Source of the DNA: Chelatococcus sambhunathii
GTDB lineage: Bacteria > Pseudomonadota > Alphaproteobacteria > Rhizobiales > Beijerinckiaceae
Length of the DNA: 64,000 nucleotides
Direction: 5' to 3'
Assembly (NCBI RefSeq): GCF_001418005.1
Contig: NZ_LIOL01000002.1
Location: 118,990-182,989, forward strand
The position numbers and the translations under genes were made by a program. This document shows, piece after piece, positions 55,505 through 64,000 of the stretch (position 1 is the stretch's first letter; every line of letters begins with the position of its first letter). The notes below the pieces were generated by a model, which was given only the letters and a program-made list of their open reading frames with translations, did no database searches and was not told the DNA's origin.

Positions 55505-56737
55505 ATGAGCGGATTTCGCCTCGACGACGAGCAGCGCCTCGACTGGCTGCAGCTGCTGCGCAGCGAGGGCATCGGGCCGCGCACCTTCCGCACGCTCATC
55601 GGCCGCTATGGCACTGCCGCCGCCGTTCTTCAGGCCCTGCCGGAGCTCGGCCGCCGCCGCGGTCATCCCATCCGCATGGCGTCGCGCGCCGAAGCCGAGC
55701 GGGAGATGGCGCAGGCGCAGCGGTTGGGCGTGCGTTTCGTGGCGCCGTCCGAGCCGGATTATCCGCTGACGCTGAGGGCCATCGACACGGCGCCGCCGCT
55801 CATCGGCCTGCGCGGCAACGCTGCCCTGTTCGCGCGGCCGATGGTCTCCATCGTCGGCTCGCGCAATGCCTCCGCGGCCGGCCTCAAGTTCACCCAGCGC
55901 CTTGCGCGCGAACTGGGGGAGGCGGGGTTCGTCGTGGTGTCGGGGCTTGCCCGCGGCATCGACACGAGCGCCCACAACGCGAGCCTCGCCACCGGGACGG
56001 TCGCCGTCCTCGCCGGTGGGCATGACCGGCTCTACCCGGCCGAGAACGCATCACTGCTCGACGAGATCGTCGCGCGCGGCGTCGTCGTGTCGGAAATGCC
56101 GATGGGGTGGGAGCCGCGCGGGCGGGATTTTCCGCGCCGCAACCGGATCGTTTCGGGCCTGTCGCTCGGCGTCGTCGTGGTCGAGGCGGCGCGGCGCTCC
56201 GGCTCGCTCATCACCGCCCGGTTCGCGCTGGAGCAGGGGCGGGAGGTGTTCGCCGTCCCCGGCTCGCCGCTCGACCTGCGAGCCGAGGGTACCAATGATC
56301 TCATCCGCGAGGGGGCGACGCTCTGCGCGAGCGCTGAGGACGTTGTGCGGGGGCTTGCGCCGCTCGTCGCGAAGCCACCCTCGGGCGACCTAGGGCTGAT
56401 GGACGCGACTCGCGAGCGGGCGGATCAGGATCCGCTGTGGGACGAACTGGACCTCGACGCGCTGGATGGCGAACCTCTCCGTCCGGAGGGGGGGATAGTC
56501 TTGGACATGACCGCGGATCGGCCGGCCGGCAACTATGCCGCGTCGTTCAATGGCGGCGAGACGGCGAGGGACGACATGGGGCGCGTCGTCGGGCTCCTGG
56601 GCGCCACGCCCGTCTCGGTCGACGACCTCGTGCGGGCATCCGGGCTGTCGATCCGCTCGGTCCAGCTCGTGCTGTTCGAGCTCGAGCTTGCCGGCAAGCT
56701 CGTGCGCCACGGCGGCAACGCCGTATCGCTCGCCTGA
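55505..56737 (+). CDS. dprA: DNA-processing protein DprA
   Basis: A 410-residue protein loading RecA onto incoming single-stranded DNA during transformation. An N-terminal helical domain ([14 protein letters not shown]) is followed by the Rossmann-like core with [25 protein letters not shown], and [13 protein letters not shown], and a C-terminal winged helix ([19 protein letters not shown]). AAGGAG at 55493-55498 favours the ATG at 55505. It follows plsY, as in many alphaproteobacteria. Confidence 0.95.
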   Translation: MSGFRLDDEQRLDWLQLLRSEGIGPRTFRTLIGRYGTAAAVLQALPELGRRRGHPIRMASRAEAEREMAQAQRLGVRFVAPSEPDYPLTLRAIDTAPPLIGLRGNAALFARPMVSIVGSRNASAAGLKFTQRLARELGEAGFVVVSGLARGIDTSAHNASLATGTVAVLAGGHDRLYPAENASLLDEIVARGVVVSEMPMGWEPRGRDFPRRNRIVSGLSLGVVVVEAARRSGSLITARFALEQGREVFAVPGSPLDLRAEGTNDLIREGATLCASAEDVVRGLAPLVAKPPSGDLGLMDATRERADQDPLWDELDLDALDGEPLRPEGGIVLDMTADRPAGNYAASFNGGETARDDMGRVVGLLGATPVSVDDLVRASGLSIRSVQLVLFELELAGKLVRHGGNAVSLA

Positions 56738-56749
56738 AGGCGATACCAG

Positions 56750-57028
56750 TCAGTCGACAGCTTCCAGCCGGCTCAGCGCGCCGAGTGCCTCGATCCGGGC
56801 CATTTCGAGAAAATAGCCCAGGGTGTCGAGCCGTGCCGCGCGCGACATCATCGCCAGTTCGCCACTGAGTTGTGCCACGTAGCTTAGAAGCTCCTGACGG
56901 TCATCCCGGAGCGGCTGGGCGGCGGGCCGAGACGCGCGACTTGCGGTGCCAGACCGTTCCGGCTGGCGCCGGCCGCCGGTGTGGACGATGGAAAGTTCGG
57001 ACCTGTTGCGTTTGATATCGCTTGTCAT
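56750..57028 (-). CDS. Hypothetical protein, 92 aa
   Basis: A basic N-terminus and a helical C-terminal half (LLSYVAQLSGELAMMSRAARL, DTLGYFLEMARIEAL) that looks like a small dimerising regulator or structural protein; I recall similar short proteins next to dprA in Rhizobiales but cannot name a family. An ATG at 57043 is an alternative start. The upstream region (57030-57110) is AT-rich and probably holds its promoter. Confidence 0.65.
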   Translation of the reverse strand: MTSDIKRNRSELSIVHTGGRRQPERSGTASRASRPAAQPLRDDRQELLSYVAQLSGELAMMSRAARLDTLGYFLEMARIEALGALSRLEAVD

Positions 57029-57185
57029 ATGCACGATCTGCAACCGACGTTAGCATGAATTGATTATATGCAACCAGTGAATGCATCCTTACCACAGCTG
57101 ATATACGAAGGCGATGGGTAAAACGCTGCGCATGCTCGCCTTTCACGCAGCGGCCGGGGCAGCCGCTGCAGCGCGCGAGGGTCGT

Positions 57186-57689
57186 TCAGGCGTCGCCGTC
57201 GCGTTCCGTCATGGCCGTGCGGCGCGCCATCGCCAACCGATCGAGCGCGCCCTGCAGGATGTAGCTCGCCGCCATCTTGTCGACGAGATCGGAGCGACGG
57301 GCGCGTGAGGCATCGGCCTCGAGCAAGGTGCGGGTGACGGCGGCCGTCGTCAGGCGCTCGTCCCACAGGGCGACGGGCAGGGGAAGATGCGCCGCGAGGT
57401 TGCGGACGAAGGCGCGCGTCGCCTGGGCGCGCGGTCCTTCCGATCCGTCCATGTTGAGCGGCAGGCCGAGGACGAGGCCGCCGACGCCGTGCCTGGTGGC
57501 GAGTTCCACGAGCCGCTTCACGTCCGTGGAGAACTTGGTGCGCTTGATCGTCTCGAGGGGCGAGGCGATGCTGCGGCCGACGTCGGACAGCGCGAGGCCG
57601 ATCGTCCGGGTGCCGAGGTCGACGCCGATGAGGCGCTGCCCCACGGGCAGGGCGTCGAGGTCGGCCAGGGGAACGATCAGGGTGCTCAT
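57186..57689 (-). CDS. ruvX: Putative pre-16S rRNA nuclease / RuvX (YqgF)
   Basis: A 167-residue RNase H-fold nuclease. First catalytic strand [15 protein letters not shown], then [21 protein letters not shown] and [10 protein letters not shown], which together define YqgF. Essential in many bacteria for maturing the 16S rRNA 5' end. The ATG at 57689 is used; the first about 18 residues precede the fold. Confidence 0.95.
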   Translation of the reverse strand: MSTLIVPLADLDALPVGQRLIGVDLGTRTIGLALSDVGRSIASPLETIKRTKFSTDVKRLVELATRHGVGGLVLGLPLNMDGSEGPRAQATRAFVRNLAAHLPLPVALWDERLTTAAVTRTLLEADASRARRSDLVDKMAASYILQGALDRLAMARRTAMTERDGDA

Positions 57690-57724
57690 CGCCGGTCTGG
57701 TAGCATGGCGGGGACCCGGGGTCA

Positions 57725-58189
57725 TCAGGCCCGCGAGCGCCGCAGGACGGCGAGGATGAGCGCAGCCATGGCGAGCACCTGGAGGAACGCGCCGGCAGCG
57801 TGGGAGAATTCCCACTGGCGGCGCAGGATTTCCCAGTTCTCTGGCACGAATGTCCAGTTCCGCGTCGCTGCATTGGCCGGATAGGTCCAGGTCCAGAAGA
57901 CGGCCTGAGCGCCGATGACAGAGGCGATCGCGACCAGCACCGGCGACAGAACACGCGGCTCGCGGCGCGCCATGACGGCGAGGGCCGCCATGGAGAGCAG
58001 TTCGACGAGGATCAGGAAGCCCAGGAGGCTCCAGCCCCTGTAAGCCTGCTGCACGACGAAATAGTCCGCGGCCGGCAGACCGATCTTGTTGGGCAGCTCG
58101 AGGAGATGCGCCATGGCGGGGCCGAGGGCGAGCGCCGTCGCTAGCATCGCAACGAAGAAGACGACATCATGAGCTGTTGGATATCGCAT
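57725..58189 (-). CDS. DUF1772-like membrane protein
   Basis: A 154-residue protein with four TM segments resembling the DUF1772 / anthrone-oxygenase-like family ([34 protein letters not shown]; the NW...R..WE..H pattern is typical). Bacterial function unknown. The ATG at 58189 has GGGAG 7 bp upstream. Upstream of ruvX on the same strand, 35 bp apart. Confidence 0.82.
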   Translation of the reverse strand: MRYPTAHDVVFFVAMLATALALGPAMAHLLELPNKIGLPAADYFVVQQAYRGWSLLGFLILVELLSMAALAVMARREPRVLSPVLVAIASVIGAQAVFWTWTYPANAATRNWTFVPENWEILRRQWEFSHAAGAFLQVLAMAALILAVLRRSRA

Positions 58190-58314
58190 TGGATTCTCCC
58201 GTCCGGCGGCCGGCAGTCCTTCCACAACAGGGGGCAGATGCGCATGTTCCGCCAGGAGGTGCCGAGAATGCGCCACGGGATGGGAAAAGCAACTGAAGGA
58301 CAACGGAGCAGACG

Positions 58315-59013
58315 ATGAAGATCACCTGGTACGGGCATTCGGCCTTCCGCCTCGACTTCGGCGGCAGGGGCGTGCTCATCGATCCCTTCTTCACGGGCAA
58401 CCCGGCCTTCACCGGCAACGTCGACGAGATCATCGCGGGCGTGTCGCACATCCTGCTCACCCACGGGCACGGTGATCATGTGGGTGACACGCTCGCCATC
58501 GCCCAGCGCACGGGCGCGACGGTGGTCACGAACTACGACCTGTGCATGTGGCTCGCCTCGCAGGGGCTCGAAAAGTTCGATCCGATGAACACCGGCGGCA
58601 CCACCCACCAGCAGGGATTTTCCGTCACCCTCGTGCGCGCCGACCATTCGGCGGGCATGGGTGAGGCGGGCGTCAACGTCCCGCTCGGCAGCCCCAACGG
58701 CCTCGTCGTCAAGCCGGAGGGCGGGCCGGTCGTCTATCACATGGGCGACACGGACATCTTCGGTGACATGCAACTCATCGCCGAGATCCACGCGCCGAAG
58801 ATCGCCATGGTGCCGATCGGCGACCGTTTCACCATGTCGCCCACGACCGCCGCGCTCGCCGTGCGCCGCTTCTTCAAGCTCGATGCCGTCATTCCCTGCC
58901 ACTACGGCTCCTTCCCCATCATCGAGCAGACGGCGGACAAGTTCGTCGCGGCGATGCAGGGGCATGCGACGCGCGTTATCGTCCCCCAGCGCAACGTGGC
59001 CTTCGCAGTGTAG
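58315..59013 (+). CDS. UPF0173 metal-dependent hydrolase (metallo-beta-lactamase fold)
   Basis: A 232-residue hydrolase. MBL metal motif [10 protein letters not shown] (HxHxDH), further ligands in RADHSAGMG and the C-terminal PCHYGSFPI. The N-terminus [17 protein letters not shown] is the UPF0173 signature. Substrate unknown. Divergent from the DUF1772-like gene. Confidence 0.94.
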   Translation: MKITWYGHSAFRLDFGGRGVLIDPFFTGNPAFTGNVDEIIAGVSHILLTHGHGDHVGDTLAIAQRTGATVVTNYDLCMWLASQGLEKFDPMNTGGTTHQQGFSVTLVRADHSAGMGEAGVNVPLGSPNGLVVKPEGGPVVYHMGDTDIFGDMQLIAEIHAPKIAMVPIGDRFTMSPTTAALAVRRFFKLDAVIPCHYGSFPIIEQTADKFVAAMQGHATRVIVPQRNVAFAV

Positions 59014-59143
59014 GGGCTCGGGTTCGCCTTGATGCGGCAGTCGCGTGACGAACGGCATTCGGCTATGGTGGCAAAGCGGTTCGCGGTGCCCGTCAAGGTC
59101 GGGTGCCGCCGCGCCGCAGGCGATGAAGAGGCGGTCGCAAGCG

Positions 59144-59524
59144 ATGCCCGATGATCGTGCGATGAGCGGTTTTGAGCCGATTCCGGCAGAGGCGGTGGTG
59201 CGTCTGCCGCGCAGCCTGCTGCAACCGATGGTGTCAGTGCCTGTGTCCCAAATGCCCGTCGCCGATCCGGCACCTGCCGTTGTCGTCCCACCCGGCGAGC
59301 GAGACACACCGCACGCCATTGCGGCCGGGACGCTTAGCGACAAGGACCGGCGGGACGACAACGTCACCCATCTCGAACCGCGCCGGCGGCCGCCTTATTT
59401 CGGCCGGCGCGACTGGACGAGTCTCGCCATCGGCGCCATCGCGGTCCTTGGCGTCGGCGCCCTGGTGGCTCGGCTCCATGCCTCCGGCTGGTCGGGCTTC
59501 GCGGAGATGTTCGCGAGGCCCTGA
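59144..59524 (+). CDS. Hypothetical membrane-anchored protein, 126 aa
   Basis: A Pro/Val-rich polar N-terminal 85 residues followed by one TM helix ([19 protein letters not shown]) and a short tail. No family recognised. Start uncertain (ATG 59144 or 59162). It precedes gatC by about 100 bp. Confidence 0.55.
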   Translation: MPDDRAMSGFEPIPAEAVVRLPRSLLQPMVSVPVSQMPVADPAPAVVVPPGERDTPHAIAAGTLSDKDRRDDNVTHLEPRRRPPYFGRRDWTSLAIGAIAVLGVGALVARLHASGWSGFAEMFARP

Positions 59525-59628
59525 GCCCGCCGGGCAGCGGGTTGCCGGGGCGAAGGGCAGGGTGCTATAGCCCGGCGCAATGGCGGTGTTCCGCACCGTC
59601 CTCCCGCAATCCATTCAGGTCCGGTCCC

Positions 59629-59916
59629 ATGTCCGTCGACGAGAAGACCGTGCGCCGCATCGCGCACCTTGCACGCATCGCCGTCACCGACGCGGAGGTG
59701 CCTCATCTGCAGGGCGAACTCAACGCCATCCTCGCTTTCGTCGAGCAACTCGGCGAGGTCGATGTCGAGGGTGTCGAGCCGATGACATCGGTGACGCCGA
59801 TGGTCATGAAGAAGCGGGCCGATGCCGTGACCGACGGCGGCTATCCGGAGAAGATCGTGGCCAATGCGCCCATGAGTGAAGACAACTTCTTCATGGTGCC
59901 GAAGGTGGTCGAATAG
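59629..59916 (+). CDS. gatC: Asp-tRNA(Asn)/Glu-tRNA(Gln) amidotransferase subunit C
   Basis: A 95-residue Gat[20 protein letters not shown] start and the end motif [14 protein letters not shown]. It wraps around GatA and stabilises the GatCAB complex that makes Gln-tRNA and Asn-tRNA by transamidation. gatA follows after 61 bp. Confidence 0.96.
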   Translation: MSVDEKTVRRIAHLARIAVTDAEVPHLQGELNAILAFVEQLGEVDVEGVEPMTSVTPMVMKKRADAVTDGGYPEKIVANAPMSEDNFFMVPKVVE

Positions 59917-59977
59917 GCCGCAGCCGAATGTTGAGCGGGTGGCCGCCGCGTGGCCACGACGACGAGAGAGCGATAAC

Positions 59978-61459
59978 GTGACCGATCTCACCGATCTTTC
60001 CCTCGCCGAGGCGCGCGAGGGGCTTAAGGGCAGGCGCTTTTCCGCCACCGAGCTGACCCGGGCGCATCTTGCCGCCATGGAGAAGGCCGAGGCGCTCAAC
60101 GCCTATGTGCTGGCAACGCCGGACAAGGCGCTCGCCATGGCGGCCGAGAGCGACCGGCGCATCGCGGCCGGCGAGGCAGGGCCGCTCGAGGGCATTCCGC
60201 TCGGCGTCAAGGATCTGTTCGCCACCGAGGGCGTGCGCACGACAGCCTGCAGCGCGATCCTCGACAACTTCCACCCACCGTACGAATCGACGGTGACGCA
60301 CCAGCTCTGGCGCGACGGCGCGGTGATGCTCGGCAAGCTCAACAACGACGAGTTCGCCATGGGCTCGTCGAACGAGACATCGGCCTTCGGCCCGGTGGTA
60401 AACCCATGGCGCCGCAAGGGATCGAACGTGAAGCTCGTGCCCGGCGGCTCCTCCGGCGGATCGGCAGCGGCCGTTGCGGCGCGCCTGTGCCTGGGTGCCA
60501 CGGCAACCGATACGGGTGGCTCCATCCGCCAGCCGGCAGCCTTCACCGGCACCGTCGGTATCAAGCCGACCTACGGCCGCTGCTCGCGCTGGGGCATCGT
60601 TGCCTTCGCCTCGTCGCTCGACCAGGCGGGCCCGATCGCCAAGACGGTGCGCGACAGCGCCATCCTGCTGCGCTCCATGGCCGGCCACGACCCGAAGGAT
60701 ACGACCTCCGCCGACCTGCCGGTGCCAGATTTTGAGGCGGCGGTGACGCGCGGCGTCAAGGGCCTCAGGATCGGCATCCCGAAGGAATATCGCCTCGACG
60801 GCATGCCGGCCGAGATCGAGGCGCTGTGGCAGAAGGGCGCCGAGTGGCTGAAGGCGGCCGGCGCGGAGATCGTCGAGGTGTCGCTGCCGCACACCAGATA
60901 TGCGCTGCCGGCCTATTACATCGTGGCGCCGGCGGAGGCCTCGTCGAACCTAGCCCGCTACGACGGCGTGCGCTACGGCCTGCGCGTGCCGGGCAAGGAT
61001 ATCGTCGAGATGTACGAGAAGACCCGCGCCGCCGGCTTCGGCCGCGAGGTCAAGCGCCGCATCATGATCGGCACCTACGTGCTCTCGGCCGGCTATTACG
61101 ACGCCTATTACCTGCGCGCCCAGAAGGTGCGCACGCTGATCAAGCGCGACTTCGAGCAGGCCTATGCCAGCGGCGTCGACGCCATCCTCGCGCCGGCAAC
61201 ACCCTCATCGGCCTTCGGCCTCGGTGAGAAGGCGGATGCTTCGCCCGTGGAGATGTATCTCAACGACGTCTTCACCGTGACGGTGAACATGGCCGGCCTG
61301 CCGGGCATCGCCGTGCCGGCGGGGCTGGACGCGCAGGGCTTGCCACTCGGGCTGCAACTGATCGGCCGGCCCTTCGACGAGGAGACGCTCTTCGCCGCCG
61401 GCCAGGTGATCGAGGATGCGGCCGGCCGCATGGCGCTGCCGGAGGCGTGGTGGGCGTGA
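59978..61459 (+). CDS. gatA: Asp-tRNA(Asn)/Glu-tRNA(Gln) amidotransferase subunit A
   Basis: A 493-residue amidase generating ammonia from glutamine. The Ser-cisSer-Lys triad is seen in GVKDLF (Lys) and [14 protein letters not shown] (Ser pair); [10 protein letters not shown] follows. The GTG at 59978 starts [16 protein letters not shown]. Its stop overlaps the chorismate mutase start by 4 bp. Confidence 0.97.
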   Translation: MTDLTDLSLAEAREGLKGRRFSATELTRAHLAAMEKAEALNAYVLATPDKALAMAAESDRRIAAGEAGPLEGIPLGVKDLFATEGVRTTACSAILDNFHPPYESTVTHQLWRDGAVMLGKLNNDEFAMGSSNETSAFGPVVNPWRRKGSNVKLVPGGSSGGSAAAVAARLCLGATATDTGGSIRQPAAFTGTVGIKPTYGRCSRWGIVAFASSLDQAGPIAKTVRDSAILLRSMAGHDPKDTTSADLPVPDFEAAVTRGVKGLRIGIPKEYRLDGMPAEIEALWQKGAEWLKAAGAEIVEVSLPHTRYALPAYYIVAPAEASSNLARYDGVRYGLRVPGKDIVEMYEKTRAAGFGREVKRRIMIGTYVLSAGYYDAYYLRAQKVRTLIKRDFEQAYASGVDAILAPATPSSAFGLGEKADASPVEMYLNDVFTVTVNMAGLPGIAVPAGLDAQGLPLGLQLIGRPFDEETLFAAGQVIEDAAGRMALPEAWWA

Positions 61460-61761
61460 GCATGGCTGCGGACGAGGCACGGGCCGCAACGGCGCTTGCC
61501 CCGCTCAGGGCCGAGATCGATGCCATCGACGCCGATCTCGTGGCGCTCATCGCCAAGCGCATGGCAGTCGTCGAGCGCGTCATCGCCGTCAAGCGCGCCG
61601 CGGGCATCCCGGCGCTGCTCAACGACCGGGTGGAGGAGGTGGCTGCCCACGTGCGCCACAGGGCCGCAGCGCTCGGCGCCCCGCCGGACCTCGCCGAGAC
61701 CGTTTGGCGCGCGATGATGGACTGGATCATCACCTACGAAGACGAGAAGCTCGGACAATGA
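61456..61761 (+). CDS. Chorismate mutase (AroQ type)
   Basis: A 101-residue all-helical chorismate mutase converting chorismate to prephenate. [20 protein letters not shown] carries the first helix with the conserved Arg, followed by [21 protein letters not shown] and a C-terminal helix. GGAGG at 61441-61445 supports the GTG at 61456, which overlaps the gatA stop (GTGA); ATG 61462 is an alternative. Its coupling to gatA is unusual functionally. Confidence 0.9.
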   Translation: MSMAADEARAATALAPLRAEIDAIDADLVALIAKRMAVVERVIAVKRAAGIPALLNDRVEEVAAHVRHRAAALGAPPDLAETVWRAMMDWIITYEDEKLGQ

Positions 61762-61765
61762 GGCT

Positions 61766-61801
61766 GCCCCAGGACCGCCGTGATCCGTCCCGGGGCTTTT
61801 T
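61766..61801 (+). terminator. Terminator after chorismate mutase
   Basis: The stem GCCCCAGGAC / GTCCCGGGGC (one A-C mismatch) followed by T5 ends the gatCA-chorismate mutase unit, so gatB is separately transcribed. Confidence 0.8.
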
Positions 61802-62058
61802 CATCTGTTGTCGGGGCGGCTGCGCACAGCCGTAAGGCCGAGCCGCGTGATGCGGTAGGGACCGCCGCCGGCCGACGCGATGAGGCGCCGCCGTCGCAGG
61901 CTCTTGAACATGTCGAGCGTGCAGGCGCTCATCAGCCAGCCCTCGCGGGTGAGACATTCGATCTCGACGAGCCGCCCGTCGTCGTCCTTGTAATGGCGGA
62001 TCTGGCCGCCCTGTGCGAGCGTATGCAGCACGCGCTGCTCGGTGCGTGAGACGTTCAC
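61801..62058 (-). CDS. YjhX family (UPF0386) protein
   Basis: An 85-residue winged-helix-like protein matching YjhX: SRTEQRVLHTLAQGGQIRH, ECLTREGWLMSACTLDMF, RRRRLIASAGGGPYRITRLG. E. coli YjhX is described as the toxin of the YjhX/YjhQ pair, the antitoxin being a GNAT protein. Here no YjhQ is adjacent. The start is a GTG at 62058. It converges on the chorismate mutase terminator. Confidence 0.88.
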   Translation of the reverse strand: MNVSRTEQRVLHTLAQGGQIRHYKDDDGRLVEIECLTREGWLMSACTLDMFKSLRRRRLIASAGGGPYRITRLGLTAVRSRPDNR

Positions 62059-62096
62059 TGGAAAACTCTGGCGTGATGCCGGCGGCCCCCTCAGCC

Positions 62097-62185
62097 GTCA
62101 TGCCCGCGCTTGTCGCGGGCATCCACGCCTCGCCGTTGCGCCGGGCTGAAAGGCGTGGATGGCCGGGACAAGCCCGGCTATGACG
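62097..62185. repeat. REP-like palindromic element, copy D (in the 62059-62448 gap)
   Basis: A complete copy: GTCATGCCCGCGCTTGTCGC, GGGCATCCACGC, spacer, GGCGTGGATGGCCGGGACAA and GCCCGGCTATGACG. The remaining 390-bp gap upstream of gatB shows no gene; a short AT-poor leader with GCTCTCGTGGAGCGGGC near 62,261 can fold. Confidence 0.85.
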
Positions 62186-62448
62186 GGGGTGTGAAAGACC
62201 GTCGGCAGGACAGCAGGGAACCGGACGCACGTCGGCATCCGGTCGGTTGACCGGTCGCCCGCTCTCGTGGAGCGGGCCTCAGCGGGTCTCGGCGTTCCTG
62301 CGCATACACTCTCCAGTGACGGCCGGTTCTTAGCCGCCGGGAGGCGTCTGGTCAACGATGCAGGCGTTTGGCGCGGCTTCGGCACTTGACGTGGCGGCTG
62401 CGGCGGGCCAAGCGAAGGGCGAGAAGTCAGGACGAGGTTTACGACGCG

Positions 62449-63933
62449 ATGAACGCGCACGCGCGACCGGCAGATGCGAAGAAGCTGATCAAGGGCGCCA
62501 CCGGCGACTGGGAGGTCATCATCGGCATGGAGATCCATGCGCAGGTGTCATCGCAGTCGAAGCTCTTCTCCGGCGCCTCGACCGCGTTCGGCGGTGAGCC
62601 CAACGATCACGTCTCGCTCGTCGATGCGGCGATGCCCGGCATGCTGCCGGTCATCAACGAGGAATGCGTCAAGCAGGCGATCCGCACCGGCCTCGGCCTG
62701 AAGGCGCGGATCAACCTGACATCTGTCTTCGACCGCAAGAACTACTTCTATCCCGACCTGCCGCAGGGCTATCAGATCAGCCAGTACAAGAGCCCCATCG
62801 TGGGCGAGGGCGAGGTCTTGGTGGATATGCCCGACGGCGAGCAGATCAGCGTCGGCATCGAGCGCCTTCATCTCGAGCAGGATGCCGGCAAGTCGCTGCA
62901 CGATCAGCATCCGAGCATGAGCTTCGTCGATCTCAACCGCTCGGGGGTGGCGCTGATGGAGATCGTGTCGAAGCCCGACCTGCGCTCGTCCGAGGAAGCC
63001 AAGGCCTATGTGACGAAGCTCAGGACCATCCTGCGCTATCTGGGCACTTGCGACGGCGACATGGAGAAGGGCTCGCTCCGGGCGGATGTCAACGTCTCCG
63101 TGCGCCGGCCGGGCGAGCCCTTCGGCACGCGCTGCGAGATCAAGAACGTCAATTCCATCCGCTTCATCGGCCAGGCCATCGAATATGAGGCGCGCCGCCA
63201 GATCGCCATCCTCGAGGATGGCGGCGTCATCGACCAGGAGACGCGCCTTTTCGACGCGAACAAGGGCGAGACGCGGTCCATGCGCTCGAAGGAGGAGGCG
63301 CACGACTACCGCTATTTCCCCGATCCGGACCTGCTGCCGCTCTCCTTCGACCAGCCCTACGTGGATGATCTCGCGCAGCACCTGCCTGAACTGCCCGACG
63401 AGAAGAAGGCCCGCTTCATCAAGGACTACGGCCTGTCGGCCTATGATGCGGGCGTGCTCGTGGCCGAGCGGGAGACGGCCGATTTCTTCGAGGCGGTGGC
63501 CAGGGGGCGCGACGGCAAGACGGCCGCCAACTGGGTGATCAACGAGCTCTTCGGCCGCCTCAACAAGGAGGGGCTCGACGTGGCGCGCTCGCCGGTCTCG
63601 GCCGAGCAGCTCGGCGCCATCGTGGAGCTCATCGGCGAGGGCGTCATCTCCGGCAAGATCGCCAAGGACCTCTTCGAGATCGTCTGGAGCGAGGGTGGCG
63701 ACCCGCGTAAGATCGTCGAGGAGCGCGGCCTGAAGCAGGTGACCGATACCGGCGCCATCGAGGCGGCGATCGACGCCGTGATCGCCGCCAATCCGGACAA
63801 GGTGGAGCAGGTCAAGGCCAAGCCCACCATGCTCGGCTGGTTCGTCGGCCAGGTGATGCGCGCAACCGGCGGCAAGGCCAACCCGCAGGCGGTGAACGAC
63901 ATCCTCAAGGCCAAGCTCGGGATTGCGGAGTGA
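62449..63933 (+). CDS. gatB: Asp-tRNA(Asn)/Glu-tRNA(Gln) amidotransferase subunit B
   Basis: A 494-residue subunit that phosphorylates the tRNA-bound Glu/Asp and accepts ammonia from GatA. GatB core: [44 protein letters not shown]-like [17 protein letters not shown], then the helical and YqeY-like tail ([12 protein letters not shown]). The ATG at 62449 is used. Its stop overlaps the following GNAT gene start by 4 bp. Confidence 0.97.
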   Translation: MNAHARPADAKKLIKGATGDWEVIIGMEIHAQVSSQSKLFSGASTAFGGEPNDHVSLVDAAMPGMLPVINEECVKQAIRTGLGLKARINLTSVFDRKNYFYPDLPQGYQISQYKSPIVGEGEVLVDMPDGEQISVGIERLHLEQDAGKSLHDQHPSMSFVDLNRSGVALMEIVSKPDLRSSEEAKAYVTKLRTILRYLGTCDGDMEKGSLRADVNVSVRRPGEPFGTRCEIKNVNSIRFIGQAIEYEARRQIAILEDGGVIDQETRLFDANKGETRSMRSKEEAHDYRYFPDPDLLPLSFDQPYVDDLAQHLPELPDEKKARFIKDYGLSAYDAGVLVAERETADFFEAVARGRDGKTAANWVINELFGRLNKEGLDVARSPVSAEQLGAIVELIGEGVISGKIAKDLFEIVWSEGGDPRKIVEERGLKQVTDTGAIEAAIDAVIAANPDKVEQVKAKPTMLGWFVGQVMRATGGKANPQAVNDILKAKLGIAE

Positions 63934-64000
63934 TCCTCGTCCGTCCTGCCAGCCGCGGCGACATCGCGGCCGTCAGCGCGCTCCTGGCGCGGACGTGGCA
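63930..64000 (+). CDS. GNAT family N-acetyltransferase (3' partial)
   Basis: Starts with a GTG overlapping the gatB stop (GTGA). The 23 visible codons read [20 protein letters not shown] and onward, the beta1-alpha1 start of a GNAT domain. The rest lies outside the window; substrate unknown. Confidence 0.7.
   Translation, partial: MILVRPASRGDIAAVSALLARTW

Noticed and set aside
1-64000. CRISPR arrays, tRNA/rRNA genes, prophage or IS elements
   Set aside because: No regularly spaced direct repeats, no tRNA cloverleaf noticed, and no transposase, integrase or phage structural gene was found by reading; a dedicated tRNA search was not possible.

Overview
The window is GC-rich chromosomal DNA (about 70% by eye) from an alphaproteobacterium. 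It most likely belongs to the Hyphomicrobiales (Rhizobiales). The evidence is adjacent DivK and PleD genes, an EipB-type envelope protein with its paired cysteines, DUF1489, DUF1236 and DUF3572 proteins, a phasin, ClpS-ClpA, a DinB with an N-terminal zinc ribbon, and dispersed palindromes (GTCATGCCCGCG... / ...CGTGGATGGCCGGGAC) common in that order. I cannot name the genus. Nearly all of it reads as stable core chromosome. The clear exception is a roughly 1 kb AT-rich island at 30.6-31.6 kb.

Layout. 1-6.6 kb: bacterial alpha-2-macroglobulin (5' end outside the window) and its partner PBP1C. 6.6-13.7 kb: a small membrane protein, an aldehyde dehydrogenase, ArfB, EttA, a hemolysin-III protein and an RhlE-type helicase. 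14.4-17.0 kb: an SBP/permease/ATPase transporter of the NitT/TauT type. 17.7-28.3 kb: a complete histidine-utilisation (hut) locus. One arm (minus strand) is hutI-hutH-hutG-hutU, a class III CoA-transferase gene, an acyl-CoA dehydrogenase gene, then hutD. The divergent arm is hutF-hutC. 28.6-31.6 kb: a lone biotin-dependent carboxylase alpha subunit and the AT-rich orphan gene. 31.8-36.8 kb: DUF1489, panC, a VWA/J-domain gene pair and a D,D-carboxypeptidase with a SPOR domain. 37-47.5 kb: phasin, ClpS-ClpA, a chemotaxis receptor, HIT and acetyltransferase-like proteins, a phosphodiesterase, RidA, EipB and DUF1232. 47.5-51.7 kb: DinB, DUF3572, DivK-PleD and ribosomal protein L33. 51.9-59.5 kb: DUF1236, pyrB with a catalytically dead pyrC, plsY, dprA, ruvX and small proteins. 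59.6-64 kb: gatC-gatA, chorismate mutase, a YjhX-type protein, gatB and the start of a GNAT gene.

The most interesting system is the hut locus. It encodes the five-step route to glutamate in which formiminoglutamate is processed by HutF and HutG. Two GTMTAKAC-type palindromes lie 30 bp apart between hutI and hutF. A third sits about 65 bp upstream of the transporter operon, 12 kb away, abutting a TTGACA. This suggests the transporter belongs to the HutC regulon. A CaiB-like CoA transferase and a CaiA-like acyl-CoA dehydrogenase are nested between hutU and hutD with 10-bp spacing and 4-bp overlaps. By analogy with CaiA/CaiB I propose that they feed imidazolepropionate (dihydrourocanate) into the pathway as urocanate through CoA thioesters, and that the transporter may import this or a related imidazole acid. 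That is inference and needs experimental testing.

Translation starts are often GTG or TTG, and GTGA 4-bp stop/start overlaps recur through the window. I saw no tRNA, rRNA, CRISPR, insertion sequence, integrase or prophage gene.
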